64,000 nt of DNA from Streptomyces canus (GTDB lineage Bacteria; Actinomycetota; Actinomycetes; Streptomycetales; Streptomycetaceae): assembly GCF_030816965.1 (NCBI RefSeq), contig NZ_JAUSYQ010000002.1, forward strand, positions 10,406,001 to 10,470,000, read 5' to 3'. Below are positions 19,053 to 29,149 of the stretch, piece by piece; the stretch's first letter is position 1; each line of letters begins with the position of its first letter. Position numbers and translations under genes: made by a program. A model generated the notes under the pieces. It was given only the letters and a program-made list of their open reading frames with translations. It did no database searches and was not told the DNA's origin.

Positions 19053-19694
19053 CCGTGGCTGCTCGGCTGGTCGATCGTGTGGGGCTCGGGGACCTCACTC
19101 AGGTGTTCCCCGCCAGAGCAGGTGGATGCAGTGTTGGCGGAGACTCAAGTCCATGAGGTGCGGCAGCGGCTGCTGCCTCCGCGGCTGACGGGGTACTTCG
19201 TGCTGGCCAGGGCGTTGTTCTGCCCTGAGCCCTGTCACGAGGTATTACGTCTGCTCGCGGAGCCGGCCCGGCACGAGGACGGGTGGGGATCGTGGCGGGT
19301 GCCGGACAAGGCCGCAGTCTTCCGCGCCCGCCGGAAACTGGGCGTCGAGCCGTTCCGGAACTGCTGGTGCACGCTGGTGCGGTGGTGGCGGACGAGCGGA
19401 CGCCGGGTGCGTTCTGGCGGGGCTTCGGGTGATGGCGATCGACGGCACCACGCTCGCGGTGGCCGACACCGCCGCGAGTGAGACGGCCTTGGGCCGGGTG
19501 CGGGCCAGGCCGGACAAGGGGCCGACCGGCTGTCCGCTGGTCCGTCTGGCGGTCCTGGTCGAGGCCGGCATTCACGTGATCGTGGACGCGGTCGTCGACT
19601 CCTACCGGGTCAAGGAACGAGTCCTGGTCGAGGGCCTGGCTCCTTCCCTCGGGCCGGGGATGCTGGTGCTGGGTGACCGCGGGCTCGTGTCTAC
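19053..19694 (+). pseudogene. IS4-family transposase, frameshifted and truncated
   Basis: The reading starts VAARLVDRVGLGDLTQVFP at 19053, shifts frame to PPEQVDAVLAETQVHEVRQR, then RLLPPRLTGYFVLARALF, and shifts again near 19360 to VMAIDGTTLAVADTAASETA. The first catalytic Asp (DGT) and the second (LGDRG) are present, but the sequence jumps at 19694 into an unrelated permease. The C-terminal Y-(2)-R-(3)-E-(6)-K region is absent. CTTGATCTTTAAC at about 18983 recurs at about 36379 and may be part of an IS end. Confidence 0.75.
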
Positions 19695-20672
19695 CTGCTC
19701 GCCGTCACCATCGCAAGTACGAGCCTGACCCTCGGCCTTGCGACCAGTAACGCCGTCGACACCGGGTACGCGCAGACGCGCGCGGCCACCGCGGGGCCGG
19801 ACATCATCGCCGTCACGACGTCCGCCGATCCGTCCGGCGTGGCCGCACGCCTCGCAGACACTCCCGGCGTGGCCGAACAGGCCAGCCTCGTCTTCGCGTT
19901 CGACACGTACATCAAGGCCCACGGCAAGAGTGCACACACCGCGGTCGAAGGGCGCGACCCCTCTCAAGATGCCGCAGTAGACCAGCCGCTGGTGACCTCC
20001 GGCACCTGGGTACGGCCCGGCGGCGCAGTGCTCGAACGCGGCTTCGCGAAAGCACTCGGCGTAGGCGTCGGTGACCACGTCACCGTCAGTGGACGTGACT
20101 ACCCGGTCGTCGGAACCGCGATCAGCGCAGCCACCTCGGTGTATCCGTGGAGTGACAACGCGCAGGGGCCCGGGACGTCCGACTTCGGCGGCAGGATGTG
20201 GCTCACTTCCGCAGACACCCGTAGGGCGTCGAGCGACGACCCCGGAGTCCACCTGATCTATCTGAAGCTGAACGATCCCACCGCGGCGCAGCACTGGATG
20301 GCGACCGCGTTCGCCGGCTGGAGCGAGGCCGACGACTGGGTCAACACGCATGGCTGGCAGGACGTCCTCCAGACCGACAAGGCCATGATCAGGAACATCC
20401 AGCCCGCCCTGGGAGTCGGCGGCCGGCTGCTCGCTGTCGCCGCGATCGTCCCCCTCGCTTCACTCGCGACAGCACGCGCCGCCCGGGACAACCGGCGTGC
20501 CGCACTGCTCAAGGCCGTCGGCGCCGGACCTGCCACCGTCACCGCCGCCCTGCTCGCGCAGCACCTCCTGCTCACCCTCCTGGCCACCGCGATCGGCCTG
20601 ACCTCCGGGACGCTTGCCGCGCCTTTCCTGGTCGACCCCAGCGCCGGGCTGCTCAACACCGGCGGCCGCCAG
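19695..20672 (+). pseudogene. FtsX/MacB-type ABC transporter permease fragment
   Basis: The frame LLAVTIASTSLTLGLATSNA, then DTGYAQTRAATAGPDIIAV, up to ARDNRRAALLKAVGAGPATV and TAALLAQHLLLTLLATAIGL is the periplasmic core domain plus the following membrane helices of a FtsX-family permease. It has no start of its own (fused to the IS4 remnant) and is cut at about 20672. Both N- and C-terminal membrane parts are lost. Confidence 0.75.
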
Positions 20673-20684
20673 AATGAGGGCCTG

Positions 20685-21146
20685 TCAGGGTCTGTTCGGA
20701 GTTCTGATCAGCACCTGCAGCGCCTTTACCAGGCGCGCCGCGTCCTTCTCGCCGAGCGGGGCGAGAAACTCGCGTTCCGCCGCCTCGCGGGCGTTCTCCG
20801 CATCGGCCCGCGCCCGTCTGCCCCGCTCTGTCAACTCAACGACGTTGCGGCGGCGGTCCTCCTCACTGCGGCGCCGCTCCACCAACCCTTTGCCCTCCAG
20901 CGCGTCGACGAGCGCGACCATCGTCGTACGGTCCACGCCCAGCCGCCGCGCGGCCTCCAGTTGCGACAGCGGGCGGTCTGCCGCCAGCACCGCGAGCACC
21001 GCCAACTCCCGCGCGTCCAGCCCGAACGGGGCCAGTGCGGGCCCGGCGTGCTTGGCCAGCTGCAGCTGCGCGTGCTTGAGCAGGTAGCCCAGCCGCGTGC
21101 CCAGCAGTTCCTCGACCGCGGCCCCGTCGTCGTCATTCTCCGCCAT
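20685..21146 (-). CDS. MarR-family transcriptional regulator
   Basis: ATG 21146 encodes 153 residues with the winged helix-turn-helix LSQLEAARRLGVDRTTMVAL, then VDALEGKGLVERRRSEEDRR (wing) and a C-terminal dimerisation helix. It is transcribed away from an LLM-class oxidoreductase gene across 61 bp containing an inverted repeat (21168-21192). Divergent autoregulated control of that oxidoreductase is therefore likely. Confidence 0.9.
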   Translation of the reverse strand: MAENDDDGAAVEELLGTRLGYLLKHAQLQLAKHAGPALAPFGLDARELAVLAVLAADRPLSQLEAARRLGVDRTTMVALVDALEGKGLVERRRSEEDRRRNVVELTERGRRARADAENAREAAEREFLAPLGEKDAARLVKALQVLIRTPNRP

Positions 21147-21167
21147 CCCAAAATCCTAACCGGTGCC

Positions 21168-21192
21168 TGATAGTCAGCAGTTCTGACGATCA
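21168..21192. promoter_or_regulatory. Inverted repeat, probable MarR operator
   Basis: TGATAGTCAG (21168-21177), 5-base spacer, CTGACGATCA (21183-21192): 9 of 10 arm positions are complementary. It lies 21 bp from the MarR start and 15 bp from the LLM start, where binding could repress both genes. Confidence 0.6.
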
Positions 21193-21207
21193 CCTATCCT
21201 GATCGTC

Positions 21208-22119
21208 ATGCCCATTGACGCACCTCACCGCGCGCTCCGCTTCGGCGTCAAGACGACGCCCATGCACCTGGCCTACGACGACATCCTCCGCGTCTGGGAG
21301 GACGCCGACGAACTGCCCGAACTCGACGACGCCTGGCTGTGGGACCACCTGATGCCGCTGGTCGCGCCGCCCGGTGGCGCCGTCCTGGAGGGCTGGACGC
21401 TGCTGGCAGCGCTGGCCGCTCGCACCACCCGACTCCGCCTTGGCCTGCTCGTCACCAGCAACATGCTGCGCACCCCCGCCCACCTCGGAAAGATCGCCAC
21501 CACCGTGGACGTGATCTCCAAAGGGCGCCTGATCATGGGCCTGGGCGTCGGCGGAACCCGACAGCCCGACGGCCCCAACCCGGCCGTCGCCGAGTACGCC
21601 GCCTACGGCCTCCCGCTCCCGAGTCCCGGCGAGGGCCTGACCCGCTTCACCGAGACGATCACCATCCTGCGCCGCATGTGGACCGAGGAGGTCTTCGATC
21701 ACGACGGCCTCTTCACCACTCTGCGTGGCACCCGCAACGGCCCCGGCCCGGTCCGGCCCGGCGGCCCGCCGCTGCTGCTCGGCGGCTGGGGCGACCGCAC
21801 CCTGCGCATCATCGCCGAGCACGCCGACATCTGGAACGTCCCCGGCCCGCCCCACAACGGCACCGACTGGATCGCCGAGCGCGCCCGCGTCCTGGACGCG
21901 CACTGCACGGCGATCGGCCGCGACCCAGCCGAGATCACCCGCTCCGCGCAGATCATCGTCGACTACGCCAACCCGGCCACCACCCGCGCCCACGTCCGCG
22001 CACTCGCCGCTGCCGGCATCCGGCACGTCGTACTCGCGCTGCCCCGCCCCTATCCGGACAAGGCCGCCCGCTGGCTTGTCGACGAGATTGTCATCCCTGT
22101 CCGGGAGAACGACGCCTGA
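21208..22119 (+). CDS. LLM-class flavin-dependent oxidoreductase
   Basis: ATG 21208 opens 303 residues of a luciferase-like TIM barrel: FGVKTTPMHLAYDDILRVW, DDAWLWDHLMPL, TTRLRLGLLVTSNMLRTPAH, GRLIMGLGVGGTRQPDG and PPLLLGGWGDRTLRIIAEHA (flavin/F420 binding). It probably oxidises a small organic molecule with FMN or F420. Divergent from the MarR gene, which presumably controls it. Confidence 0.9.
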   Translation: MPIDAPHRALRFGVKTTPMHLAYDDILRVWEDADELPELDDAWLWDHLMPLVAPPGGAVLEGWTLLAALAARTTRLRLGLLVTSNMLRTPAHLGKIATTVDVISKGRLIMGLGVGGTRQPDGPNPAVAEYAAYGLPLPSPGEGLTRFTETITILRRMWTEEVFDHDGLFTTLRGTRNGPGPVRPGGPPLLLGGWGDRTLRIIAEHADIWNVPGPPHNGTDWIAERARVLDAHCTAIGRDPAEITRSAQIIVDYANPATTRAHVRALAAAGIRHVVLALPRPYPDKAARWLVDEIVIPVRENDA

Positions 22120-22451
22120 CAGTTCCTCTGCTACTCGGCCGCGCATCGCCCCCTGTCCCGACAGGCTTCGGGGCGCAGGCGCGCGGGGTGCGCATGCGGC
22201 CCCAGGACGCGGCGAAGGGGTGGGGCAGCATGCGCAAAGGTGTGGTCAAGCACGGAGGTGCCAACTGTCGCGCATCACCGAAGTTCCAGAACTACGGCCG
22301 TGGCAACCATCAGCTCCGCAACCCGCGGCTCGGCCCTCCGTGAACGAATCCTCAACGAACGTACGGACGGCGCAAAGCAGTCTGCCCAGCCCAGGCAAGC
22401 GACACTGAGCCTCTTTCATCCTGTGCTGATGGGTGAAATGGGCTCGTCAGC

Positions 22452-23110
22452 TTGGTTCCGTATCCTGCCATGCTCGACGTGCCGCACGAGCTCGTCGAGC
22501 ATGTTGCCCGGCTGCTGTACGAGCACCGCCGCACGCAACCCCCGCTGGCGCAGGCTCGGTTGCTTCCAACAGGCACTGCTCGCCCTGGTACACCTACGCA
22601 AGAACGAGACGTTCGCCCAGCTTGGCGCGGGTTTCGGTATATCCGAGAGCACTGCGTGGCGCTACGTCGACGAGGCGTTGGACGTCCTGTCATCCTGGGC
22701 ACCCGGCCTTCAGGAGGCTCTCACCGGTCTCGGCGAAGGCGACCACGTCATCGTTGACGGCACCCTCATCCCCCCGACCGCGTCAAGGTGGACGAGCCGC
22801 ATTACCCGATGAAACACCGTCGGCATGGGATGAACGTGAAGGTCATCGCCCGGCCCGACGGCACACTGCTCTGGTTCTCCCGCGCGACAGCCGGCCGCAC
22901 CCACGACCTGACCTCCGCCCGCGCCCACGGCATCATCCAGGCCTGCCTCACCCGGCAGGTCCTCGTCCTGGCCGACCGTGCCCACCAGGGCGCCGGCGTC
23001 ACCGTCCGCACCCCCTACTACCACCACAGCGAACAACCCGAGCACTACCAGCAGTTCAACCGCGACCACGCCCGACTCCGAGCACCCGGCGAACGCGCGT
23101 TCAGACGAAA
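22452..23110 (+). pseudogene. IS5-like DDE transposase, frameshifted and C-terminally truncated
   Basis: Pieces in three frames assemble one transposase: VPYPAMLDVPHELVEHVARL, then FQQALLALVHLRKNETFAQL, GFGISESTAWRYVDEALDVL, DHVIVDGTL (first Asp), then HRRHGMNVKVIARPDGTLLW, GRTHDLTSARAHGIIQACL and VLVLADRAHQGAG (second Asp). It stops at ERAFRRN near 23105; the final Glu region is missing. The preceding gap 22120-22451 contains only weak traces, including an IS-end-like stretch around 22410-22440. Confidence 0.75.
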
Positions 23111-23289
23111 TGCCGATCACGGACGGCGGTACAACAGCCTTGGACTCCGCGGAGTTGTACGACATCCTCACGGCCCGGGTCGCGCTGCGGGCCGCGACGG
23201 AGCAGGCATGGAAGTGGGTGGTACTGGTGGGGCTGGATGCTGTGGTTCTCAGTGGCATGATCTTCAGGTTCTCCTGGCATGATCATGGC

Positions 23290-23958
23290 GTGACCAGTGA
23301 GCGTGTGCAGCCCGGCCTTAGGAAGTGTGTCCTCTTCGACGTCGACGGCACGTTGATCGACGCCGTGGACAACCAGCGCGGGGTCTGGGCAAGGTGGGCG
23401 GGGCGATACGGACTGGACGCGACTGAGGTCTATCGGGTGGCCCTGCGGACGCGGCCGATGGAGACCTTCGCCAAGGTGGCTCCGGACCAGGATCCAAGGG
23501 AGTGCCTGGCTGCGCTGCACGAACTGGAGGACGAGGACGTCCGGTCCGGCGTCTATACGGCCTTCGACGGCGCGTCGGAGCTGCTGGGCATCCTGCCGTC
23601 GGGGGCATGGGCGCTCGTGACCTCCAACTACGAGCACCGGGTACGCGGGCGATTTGCCCGGACGGGCCTGCCGGTCCCGCGCGTCATCGTGGACGCCGCC
23701 GCAGTGGAAGAAGGCAAACCCTCGCCCGTGCCCTACCTGTTGGCCGCCGAGCAGCTCGGTGTCCGGCCCGAGAACTGCCTGGTCGTTGAGGACGCCCCCT
23801 CCGGAGTCGAAGCAGGGCTGCGGGCCGGCATGACGGTGTGGGGCGTCAACACCGCGGCTGCGGTGACCGGCGTACACCGTCACTTCGCGAGCCTGCGCGA
23901 AGCGGTCCCCGACATCCTCGCCTTCGCCCGGCTGGAAGGCTCAGCCGGAATGGGATGA
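23290..23958 (+). CDS. HAD-superfamily phosphatase
   Basis: GTG 23290 gives a 222-residue haloacid dehalogenase-fold hydrolase: motif I CVLFDVDGTLIDA (nucleophile Asp), a helical cap, motif II ALVTSNYE, and motifs III/IV EGKPSPVPYLLAAEQLGVRP, then NCLVVEDAPSGVEAGLRAGM. This is the beta-phosphoglucomutase/sugar-phosphatase-like subgroup. An open frame continues upstream to 23110 across sequence unrelated to HAD proteins, so I start at the GTG closest to motif I. Confidence 0.85.
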   Translation: MTSERVQPGLRKCVLFDVDGTLIDAVDNQRGVWARWAGRYGLDATEVYRVALRTRPMETFAKVAPDQDPRECLAALHELEDEDVRSGVYTAFDGASELLGILPSGAWALVTSNYEHRVRGRFARTGLPVPRVIVDAAAVEEGKPSPVPYLLAAEQLGVRPENCLVVEDAPSGVEAGLRAGMTVWGVNTAAAVTGVHRHFASLREAVPDILAFARLEGSAGMG

Positions 23959-23959
23959 T

Positions 23960-24275
23960 CACGGCGTGGCTCGTGTGATCACGGCGTCGGAGACGTCCTG
24001 GATAGCCCCGTTCACCGGGCTCAACCCACGCCAGTTCTATGTCCAGACGTTCACAAGATCATTGACATCGGTGCCAGCAGCTCGACGGGACGCCGGCTGC
24101 TCGCCCGCACGCCCGCGCAGGTCACTGCGCGGGTCCGCCAGCGCGTCGATCTGCCCGCAGCACGGATCGTCGACGACTGGACCAGGACCCATGAGGCCAC
24201 CGACGTGATCGGCGCTGCCGATGTCGTGATCCACCGCGGCGGCGTTTTCAGTGACCCGGATCCGAGCTGTCGGGC
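23960..24275 (+). other. Unassigned coding-like remnant
   Basis: No intact gene lies between the HAD stop and the acetyltransferase fragment. One frame from about 24047 reads VHKIIDIGASSSTGRRLLAR, then TPAQVTARVRQRVDLPAARI and VIGAADVVIHRGGVF, clearly coding-like in composition. It has no start, breaks at both ends, and I cannot name its family. Confidence 0.35.
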
Positions 24276-24587
24276 TCAATCGGAAGACGCTCTTGGGGAC
24301 CGCAGGCCGAGCCACTGATCGGCGTCCCAGGCCCGGAACCGCTCCACTTCAATGAACCCCAGCTTTGCCGCGAGGCGCATCGAGCCGGCGTTGGCGGTCT
24401 GGGTGGCGAGCACCACCGGCTCGCCGGGAAGGACGCCTTCGAGCCAGTCGAGTGCCGCCGCGCACGCCTCGGCGGCATACCCGTATCCCCACGCCCGCGG
24501 CAGAAACAGGTAACCGAGGTCGACCTTCCCCGCGGAAGCCGGACGACGATGCTCCGTTGCCCTCCTGAGCAGAATCTGGCCGATCAT
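24276..24587 (-). pseudogene. GNAT acetyltransferase, C-terminal fragment
   Basis: The minus strand reads ATG IGQILLRRA, then DLGYLFLPRAWGYGYAAEAC, AALDWLEG and ANAGSMRLAAKLGFIEVERF, the acetyl-CoA-binding motif A and the C-terminal strand of a RimJ/RimL-type acetyltransferase. About 70 N-terminal residues are missing; the sequence passes into a transporter fragment at about 24595. Confidence 0.7.
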
Positions 24588-24631
24588 CGCCCCGTTGAGA
24601 TCAGAGCCCGCCCGCCCGTGGCGCGTGCCCA

Positions 24632-25531
24632 GTGCGGTGCGGCGGGACCGATGGCGCGCACCGATGTGCGGTGGAGCTCGGCGCCCTGTCCGCCGCTCGC
24701 TGGTCCGCCCTGCTGTCCGGCGAACGGGCTGCCGCGCTGCCCACCGCCTTCGCCCTGGAGGCCCTCGCCAACGGTGTGTCCTACCTGGCCGGGCCGGCCC
24801 TGGTGAGCGTCCTCGGTGCGGCGGGCCACCCGGGCTCCGGGGTGCTGCTCGCCGCTGCGCTCGTCGTCGGCGGCGGGCTTGTCCTCGCCGCCCAGCGCCG
24901 CACCATGCCGTCCCTCACCGGCCGCGCCGAACGCCGGAATGCCGGACGCGCCCTGCTCCGCTCCGCATTCCTGCGACAGGTCGCGCTCGGCCTCGCGCTC
25001 GGGGTGTTCTTCGGCGCGATGCAGGTGTCCGTCGCCGCGTACGCCGTCGGACGCGGCACACCGGATGCGGCAGCGCTGCTCTATTCCGCCTCCAACTGCA
25101 CCAATCTGTTGGGTGGCTGGGCCTACGGAGCATGGCGCCACGGCGGCTCACCCCAGCGCCACCAGGCCGCAGCCGCCGCCTGCCTCGCCGTCGCGAGCCT
25201 CCCGCTGACCTTCCTCGACGCGCCCCTCGCGGTTGGCGCCACCCTCGCTCTGACCGGACTCGGTGTCCCGGTCCTCCTGATCCTCACCTCCGTCCTCACT
25301 GAGTCGTCGGTCCCGCGCGCCGTCCTCACCCAGGCGTTCACCTGGGGCAACTCCGCAAGCGCGGCAGGAATAGCGGGCGCCGCGGCGGTCGCGGGGCGGG
25401 TGGTGGACGCGGGCGGTGCGCACGGCGGTTTCGGCGTGGCGGCGGGGGCTGTGGTGGTGATGACGATTCTGGCGCTCGGCGGTCTACGGGACTCATCACC
25501 GGACGTGACCGAAGTGGTCAATCTTCGCTGA
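24632..25531 (+). pseudogene. MFS transporter lacking its N-terminal third
   Basis: From about 24665 the frame reads ALSAARWSALLSGERAAALP, then TAFALEALANGVSYLAGPAL, followed by eight or so hydrophobic segments to the stop at 25531. It matches the second and later helices of a 12-helix major facilitator; the first ~110 residues and a start site are missing at the junction with the acetyltransferase fragment. It is unlikely to work as a transporter. Confidence 0.7.
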
Positions 25532-25578
25532 GACAAACCAGCAGTTCGTCAAGCTTCGCTGAGACGAAGGCCTGTCCC

Positions 25579-25650
25579 GTCTCGCAGGATCTGGTCTCCG
25601 TCTCAAGTGGCCTGGTCCGATTCGTCGTTGATCTCAGTTGATCCGGTTCG
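25579..25650 (+). repeat. Cluster A of a ~20-bp repeat (three copies)
   Basis: Copies at 25579-25599, 25600-25619 and 25630-25650 follow the pattern [G/A]TCTCAxxTGATCTGGTCC. Two weaker GAGAC-containing partial copies precede them (25530-25570). The same element occurs four times at 26369-26507 and four times at 62161-62297. Multiple short repeats near each terminus are typical of IS21-family ends, and an istB remnant is present at 31508. This cluster ends 32 bp before a methyltransferase start. Confidence 0.6.
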
Positions 25651-25682
25651 TCATCCTGATCGCTGCACTACGCTGTCGAGCC

Positions 25683-26327
25683 ATGAACGCGGACCGCTGG
25701 TTGGCAGACACCCGGACCTCCTACGACACGGTCGCGGTCAGCTATGCCGACCAACTCCGCGGGGCTCTGGCCGGGGCGCCGTATCTTCGGGCGGCTCTGG
25801 CACTGTTCGCCGACTTGGTGCACGCCGCCGGCGGTGGACCGGTGGCGGACGTGGGCTGCGGACCTGGACACGTCACCGCTCACCTGCACGAGCTGGGTGT
25901 GGACGCTTTCGGCATCGACCTTTCATCCGTGATGATCGACGTGGCTCGGCGTGACCACCCCCGCCTGCGGTTCGAGGTGGGCTCGATGACCGACCTCGAC
26001 CTCGCCGATGCTTCAGTCGTCGGCCTGCTCGCATTTTGGTCGTTGATTCACGTCCCCGACGAAGCAGTCCCCACGGTCTTCGGCCACTTCCGGCGCGTGG
26101 TGCGTCCCGGAGGACCACTGCTGCTCGGCTTCCACGTCGGCGACGAGTCGAGGCTGAAGACGCAGGGCTACGGCGGCCACCCGATGAACGTCCAGGTTCA
26201 CCGCCGCCGGCCTGACCAAGTGGCGGCCTGGCTACGCGATGCCGGGTTCACCGTCGAGGCCCACATGCTGATCGACTCCGACGAGAGCGTTCCAGGTGCG
26301 GTCCTCTTCGCACGCCGTCAGTCCTAG
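25683..26327 (+). CDS. Class I SAM-dependent methyltransferase between two repeat clusters
   Basis: ATG 25683 opens 214 residues: MNADRWLADTRTSYDTVAVS, motif I VADVGCGPGHVTAHLHELGV, acidic loop AFGIDLSSVMI, and the post-motif VRPGGPLLLGFHV, a Methyltransf_11/25-type small-molecule methyltransferase. There is no clear ribosome binding site. The gene is intact and sits alone between repeat clusters A and B, which suggests it travelled as a passenger of an IS21-like element. Confidence 0.85.
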   Translation: MNADRWLADTRTSYDTVAVSYADQLRGALAGAPYLRAALALFADLVHAAGGGPVADVGCGPGHVTAHLHELGVDAFGIDLSSVMIDVARRDHPRLRFEVGSMTDLDLADASVVGLLAFWSLIHVPDEAVPTVFGHFRRVVRPGGPLLLGFHVGDESRLKTQGYGGHPMNVQVHRRRPDQVAAWLRDAGFTVEAHMLIDSDESVPGAVLFARRQS

Positions 26328-26368
26328 CCACGCCAGCGGTCCGGTTGCGGCCGACGCCACAGTGAAGT

Positions 26369-26507
26369 GGGACCACATCGACTGAGACAGTCTCCGGCAT
26401 CCGCTCGCCCGAGACCACATCACTTGAGATTCCTGGCTTCCTCCCGTCTCAACTGAACTGGTCGCCGCAGGTCGGCGACCCGACTCGGAACCAGATCGTT
26501 TGAGACC
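26369..26507. repeat. Cluster B of the ~20-bp repeat (four copies)
   Basis: Copies at 26369-26388 (minus), 26411-26430 (minus), 26446-26465 (plus) and 26487-26507 (minus) share the reverse or forward form of TCTCAxxTGATxTGGTCC with cluster A. The cluster begins 41 bp after the methyltransferase stop and is mostly in inverted orientation to cluster A, as expected if the two are opposite ends of one element. The segment 26508-26800 shows nothing else. Confidence 0.6.
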
Positions 26508-26799
26508 GGACAAGGCCGATCAGTGCAGCTTGCCTGAGATCGGTCCAATGTGCTCTGTCATCCAATCGAGGCGTTTGACAGCGAACCCAGTGGTTTCGGC
26601 TTCCTTGCCGGCGAACCTAGTCGTACGGGGCGAGGTACTTGCGACGCCGAGTGGCCGTACCGGCTGGGGTGGACCTTGCGGAGGCGTCGTCGAGCTGTCG
26701 TACGTGGACGTTGTACGTGAGCACCGACGGCGTCCGCTACTCGACTGCGTGACCGCCAGTTTCGACGACGTGGCACCGGTACGGTCGTTTCGCTGGTCG

Positions 26800-27317
26800 C
26801 GTGGGGAACCTCATTTCCCGGACGGCCGACGGAGACGATGCGGAGGTCCTGGCGGAGGGCGTCGATGCGTCTCGTGGCCGTGCGCCAAGTGATGCGGCAG
26901 CCGAACGTGCTTGTTGCCACCGGGTAGCGGTTGAGTTTCTCCCGGAGGAGGGCGCGTCGGATGGGCGACGTGGAGGCGGGGTCGGCGAGGCGGTCGGCTG
27001 TCCTTTGGCGCCGGGATCGCTGCAATCGGCAGCCTCGCTCGTATGCGGCAGTTGGCCACAGGGGCGTACCCCTCCAGGACGCGGTAGAGGGGTGTCTGCA
27101 GGGCGTTCAGGGCGAGTCCGAACAGGACGGCGGCCACGAACATCAGGAGTGCGGTGGGGCCGTAGGATGCCGTCCACCGAGGATCGAGCACGGTGGGGCG
27201 GTGCAGACTCGGGGCAATGGCGAGGGTATACGCGGCAAGGTTGAGAGCTGTGGCCAGGATCCACCCCACCAGCAGGGCCCAACCGCCTCCCAGCAGGCCT
27301 TTGGCGATGTCTCCCAC
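26800..27317 (-). pseudogene. Small membrane protein, frameshifted
   Basis: From GTG 27317 (GGAG upstream) the frame reads VGDIAKGLLGGGWALLVGWI, then ATALNLAAYTLAIAPSLH and YGPTALLMFVAAVLFGLALN, two membrane helices. After LYRVLEGYAPVAN, at about 27035, the reading must shift: RLADPASTSPIRRALLREKL and NRYPVA continue in another frame and then fade out near 26830. It formed a three-gene run with the next two, all decayed. Confidence 0.6.
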
Positions 27318-27329
27318 GGTTACTGCTCC

Positions 27330-27718
27330 GGCGTTTCCCCGTTGCCAGTCGTCGACATCTGGCTCGAGCGGGGGTCCGGGAGGCGTGTGCAGCAGACGCG
27401 CCTTGTTCTTGACCTCGTGCAGGTTCCGGGACCGCTGCGACAGGTGGCCGTCGGCCTCACTCAGACGATCTCAGCGAAAAGACACCGTCCGTCGTCGTCG
27501 GGCAGTTTGCTTGCGTGCCCGCGCACATCGGCGGCGACCGCGTGGGCGGCCCGGCGAGCAGCAGCCCGACCTGCTCGTAATCGTCGGGCCGCAAAGCTGC
27601 CGGATCGGACCACGCAAGCACCACTCTGGCCACGCGTTCGTGCGTTACGCGATCGAGCGGCAGCTCCGCGTCGGTGCGGCCCTCGGGGTCGTCCAGCACG
27701 GTGTGACGATCGCTCATG
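27330..27718 (-). pseudogene. Hypothetical gene with several frameshifts
   Basis: ATG 27718 reads MSDRHTVLDDPEGRTDAELP, then LDRVTHERVARVVLAWSD and YEQVGLLLAG. The continuation (AHAVAADVRGHASKLPDDDG, then RCLFAEIV) is in a second frame. EADGHLSQRSRNLHEVKNKA and RLLHTPPGPPLEPDVDDWQR come in a third after loss of one C near 27462. The pieces make one continuous protein that leads into the membrane protein gene. No known function. Confidence 0.5.
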
Positions 27719-27720
27719 AC

Positions 27721-28209
27721 ACGGAGGTTTTCGCAGGGGCGGGGGAGGTGAGCTCCCGCAGGTGGGCGGCGAACCGGTCGGCCACGACGAGCGCCAGCGT
27801 CTTGTCGCCGCGCGGGTGGCTGACCCAGTCGGCCGCGATCGTGCCGTCCTGCGGCGTGCTCGGGGTGAGCAGTTGGTGTCCGTCGGAGAGCACTCGGACC
27901 GGGGATGTTCTCGAAGGTGTTGCTGGAGTCGGCTGGCACCGCGACGTACAGCCGGTCGCTGAGATGGTCGGCGAGGACCTGGCAGCCGCGGCGGGTGCCC
28001 GCGCGCATCGCGGTGAGCACGTCCAGCCCGGCCGCCATCGGTTCGACGGCCACCGCCTCCCACTCCCGGCCGCACACCGCCCAGCCGGTGCGGCTGCGGC
28101 TCAGCAGCCACAGCCGGCGCTTGGCGTCGGTGACCGCGGCCAGCTCGTGCCAGGTCGGGGTGGCGGGCTTCTTGGCCTTGGCCGTATCTCCGGCGGAAGC
28201 GTTCGCCAT
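27721..28209 (-). pseudogene. Hypothetical protein of plasmid/telomere-region type, frameshifted
   Basis: ATG 28209 (GGAGAC upstream) reads MANASAGDTAKAKKPATPTW, HELAAVTDAKRRLWLLSRSR, then GCQVLADHLSDRLYVAVPAD and NTFENIPG. One base out of frame near 27895 the protein continues RVLSDGHQLLTPSTPQDGTI, then AADWVSHPRGDKTLAL, up to a stop at about 27715 that abuts the next gene. It is a recurring Streptomyces hypothetical; I know no function. Confidence 0.5.
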
Positions 28210-28669
28210 CAGGGTCTCCCTGATCAGTCGTCACGTCACTGTCCACGCAAGCAGCAGTGCGCATCGCGGTGCGACGGCGGACTGATGAAAGAACGATGTA
28301 AGTCGGCCCGGGACGGGTGAAGTACGTGAGATCGTGGTGAGCGATCACACTCCGCAGTATGAGACAGGCGGTTCGTCGGAACGGCTGTCAGTTTCTCGCT
28401 CTTGCCGTACTCGCCTGCCGCGCGGCGTTGACCCTGTCCGTTCGAATCCGGCGGTGCACTGCCGCCCCGTTGCGCCGCGTGCGGGACATGTGAGTGACGC
28501 TCGGTTAGGTAGTTCGAGTAGCGCCGTCTACCCGTTCGAGATCTACCAGACAGGTCCTGACCTCGGAAAACGGCTGGTTAATCTTGCTGTGGATTACCCG
28601 CCTGCTCTTTACGCTGAGTTGTGGGGGCGCCCGCTCCTGTGAAGAACTCTCGAAGCTGAGGAGCATGGC
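28210..28669. other. Intergenic region upstream of the lectin gene
   Basis: This is 460 bp between divergent units. I see no coding pattern on either strand. GTTCGAATCC at 28439-28448 looks like a tRNA T-loop, but its flanks do not pair. The only functional sign is GCTGAGGAG at 28655-28663, the ribosome binding site of the next gene. Confidence 0.4.
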
Positions 28670-29149
28670 TTGAGCGACCTCGTACTGCTCGCGGGCGGAT
28701 CGGTGACGATGACTCACCACGTCACCGGAACGTACTTCATGTGCAACGACTGGCACGACGGTGTCGGCAACCACACCCAGACCTGGGCACAGGACCCCTT
28801 CGCCAAGGACAAAACCTCTCACCGGTGGTTTTTGCGGCAGAACGCCGACGGCACCGTGCGTATCGAGTCGTACGCCAACCACCGCTGTCTCACCGCGGGG
28901 GCCAACCCGCCCGACGTCGTGACTCTTCGAGAACGCACGGACAGCCTCAACCAGCACTGGCGGTTGGTCTCCCATGCGGAGCGGGGCAATGACTTCTACC
29001 TGGTCTCGGTGGTGCACCCGCGCTACGCCCTGGCCATCGCAGACCACCTCCAGGGCAACGACCGGCTGGTGGGCCTGACCCGCATGTGGGGCGGACCCAA
29101 CCTCTCCCAGCTGTGGCGGATCTACCCCTCGTCCGAGGATCAGGGCTGA
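28670..29149 (+). CDS. Single-domain ricin-type beta-trefoil lectin
   Basis: TTG 28670 with GAGGAG 7 bases upstream is the only start with a good site. The 159-residue product has no signal peptide. It consists of one beta-trefoil: HVTGTYFMCNDWHDGVGNHT, RWFLRQNADGTVRIESYANH, NQHWRLVSHAERGNDFYLVS and a last repeat LSQLWRIYP, with the Q-x-W or similar closing each repeat. It probably binds a carbohydrate inside the cell or is released by lysis. It stands just upstream of the propeller-like and cupin genes and may form a unit with them. Confidence 0.75.
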   Translation: MSDLVLLAGGSVTMTHHVTGTYFMCNDWHDGVGNHTQTWAQDPFAKDKTSHRWFLRQNADGTVRIESYANHRCLTAGANPPDVVTLRERTDSLNQHWRLVSHAERGNDFYLVSVVHPRYALAIADHLQGNDRLVGLTRMWGGPNLSQLWRIYPSSEDQG